64,000 nt of DNA from Amborella trichopoda (lineage: Eukaryota > Streptophyta > Magnoliopsida > Amborellales > Amborellaceae). The translations under genes were made by a program, and so were the position numbers. The DNA lies in NCBI RefSeq assembly GCF_000471905.2, contig NW_006496884.1, positions 141,296-205,295 of the forward strand, read 5' to 3'. How positions within the stretch are numbered: position 1 is the stretch's first letter; each line of letters begins with the position of its first letter. This document shows, one piece after another, positions 63,565 to 64,000 of this stretch. The notes beneath the pieces were generated by a model. The model was not told the DNA's origin and searched no databases. It saw only the letters and a program-made list of their open reading frames with translations.

Positions 63565-64000
63565 GTAGATAAACTACTATAAAGAAATAAAACCTACAAA
63601 AAATCATTAAGAAGCATTTTTTTCTTAGGTTATTTTTCTGTAAGTTAAACTAGTAAAAATAAAGAAAACTCAATGAGGATTTTTTTTTGGTCAAAGTAAA
63701 CTAGGAAAGTGTTATTTCTTTGCGATTATGTGCCTAAGTGGGCTTTGATTGCATCCATTGCTTTCTAGATTATGCTCATAGGATATGATCTTTAGGAACT
63801 ATGGAGAGTGTAGACTGAAATTTGTTCCACTTTTTGGATTGTGTCTGATACTGATGCGTGTCTAAAGTCTCATCATTTGAATATTCTATTGAATTCACAC
63901 AATTCATTAAGCATTGATATTCAGTTTCTTTTTATCTTAATGTAATATTAAGAGGGAGCAATTCCTATTTCCGAATGTGAGCAGGTGACTTTCAGAATAA
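63565..64000. other. Right-edge sequence
   Basis: AT-rich, consistent with intron sequence; no exon or element recognised. Confidence 0.4.

Overview
The window is nuclear DNA from a flowering plant. The evidence is spliced genes with GT-AG introns, a plant-specific RUS (DUF647) gene, and plant-type copia, gypsy, L1-type and RTE-type retrotransposons together with hAT-like, MULE-like and foldback elements. I cannot name the species. The very long, repeat-filled introns suggest a lineage with bloated introns (for example an early-diverging eudicot or a magnoliid), but that is inference.

One gene organises most of the window. A RUS3-like gene runs on the minus strand from its ATG at 49544 to beyond the left edge. 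I could place 14 coding exons (107, 58, 60, 39, 63, 57, 64, 84, 83, 130, 93, 139, 41 and 160 bp). Their splice phases chain without a break and give 392 codons plus 2 bases. Only the C-terminal end, roughly 45 codons by comparison with the family, lies outside. Introns reach about 18.3 kb (exons 2-3), 9.8 kb (exons 5-6) and 11.8 kb (exons 7-8), and are filled with transposons.

Layout. 1-5.8 kb: exons 8-14, two short elements (foldback MITE, SINE) and an RTE fragment. 6-16.2 kb: intron with a copia 3' fragment, a gypsy gag remnant, an RTE LINE interrupted by a hAT-like element, a second hAT-like element, a non-autonomous LTR element carrying a 5'-truncated L1 in its LTR, and foldback elements. 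16.2-20.5 kb: exons 7 and 6, a MULE-like foldback element full of degenerate tandem repeats, and a 287-bp hAT-like element with a perfect 8-bp target duplication. 21.6-29.7 kb: gypsy LTR remnant hit by an RTE fragment and by a full-length 7.06-kb L1-type LINE with a perfect 15-bp target duplication. 30.2-30.6 kb: exons 3-5. 33.4-48.6 kb: a copia element with intact LTR ends and 5-bp target duplication. Its 5' LTR is split by a hAT-like element, which contains a 5'-truncated L1, whose ORF2 holds a roughly 1.5-kb segment repeated in tandem about four times (with an N gap inside). The same copia element carries its pol region inverted relative to gag and LTRs. 48.9-49.5 kb: exons 2 and 1.

Right of the RUS gene, a divergent plus-strand gene starts near 52.7 kb. 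Its first coding exon looks like a plastid transit peptide followed by a hydrophobic stretch, and a possible downstream exon lies at 63.5 kb. Between them are two more hAT-like elements of the GGGTC-rich family (one nested in an RTE LINE, with perfect target duplications), a foldback MITE and a 3.7-kb hAT-like element. I found no clearly new biochemical system. The unusual content is structural: deep nesting, an internal inversion of a retroelement, and local tandem amplification of a LINE segment inside a gene that still looks spliceable.
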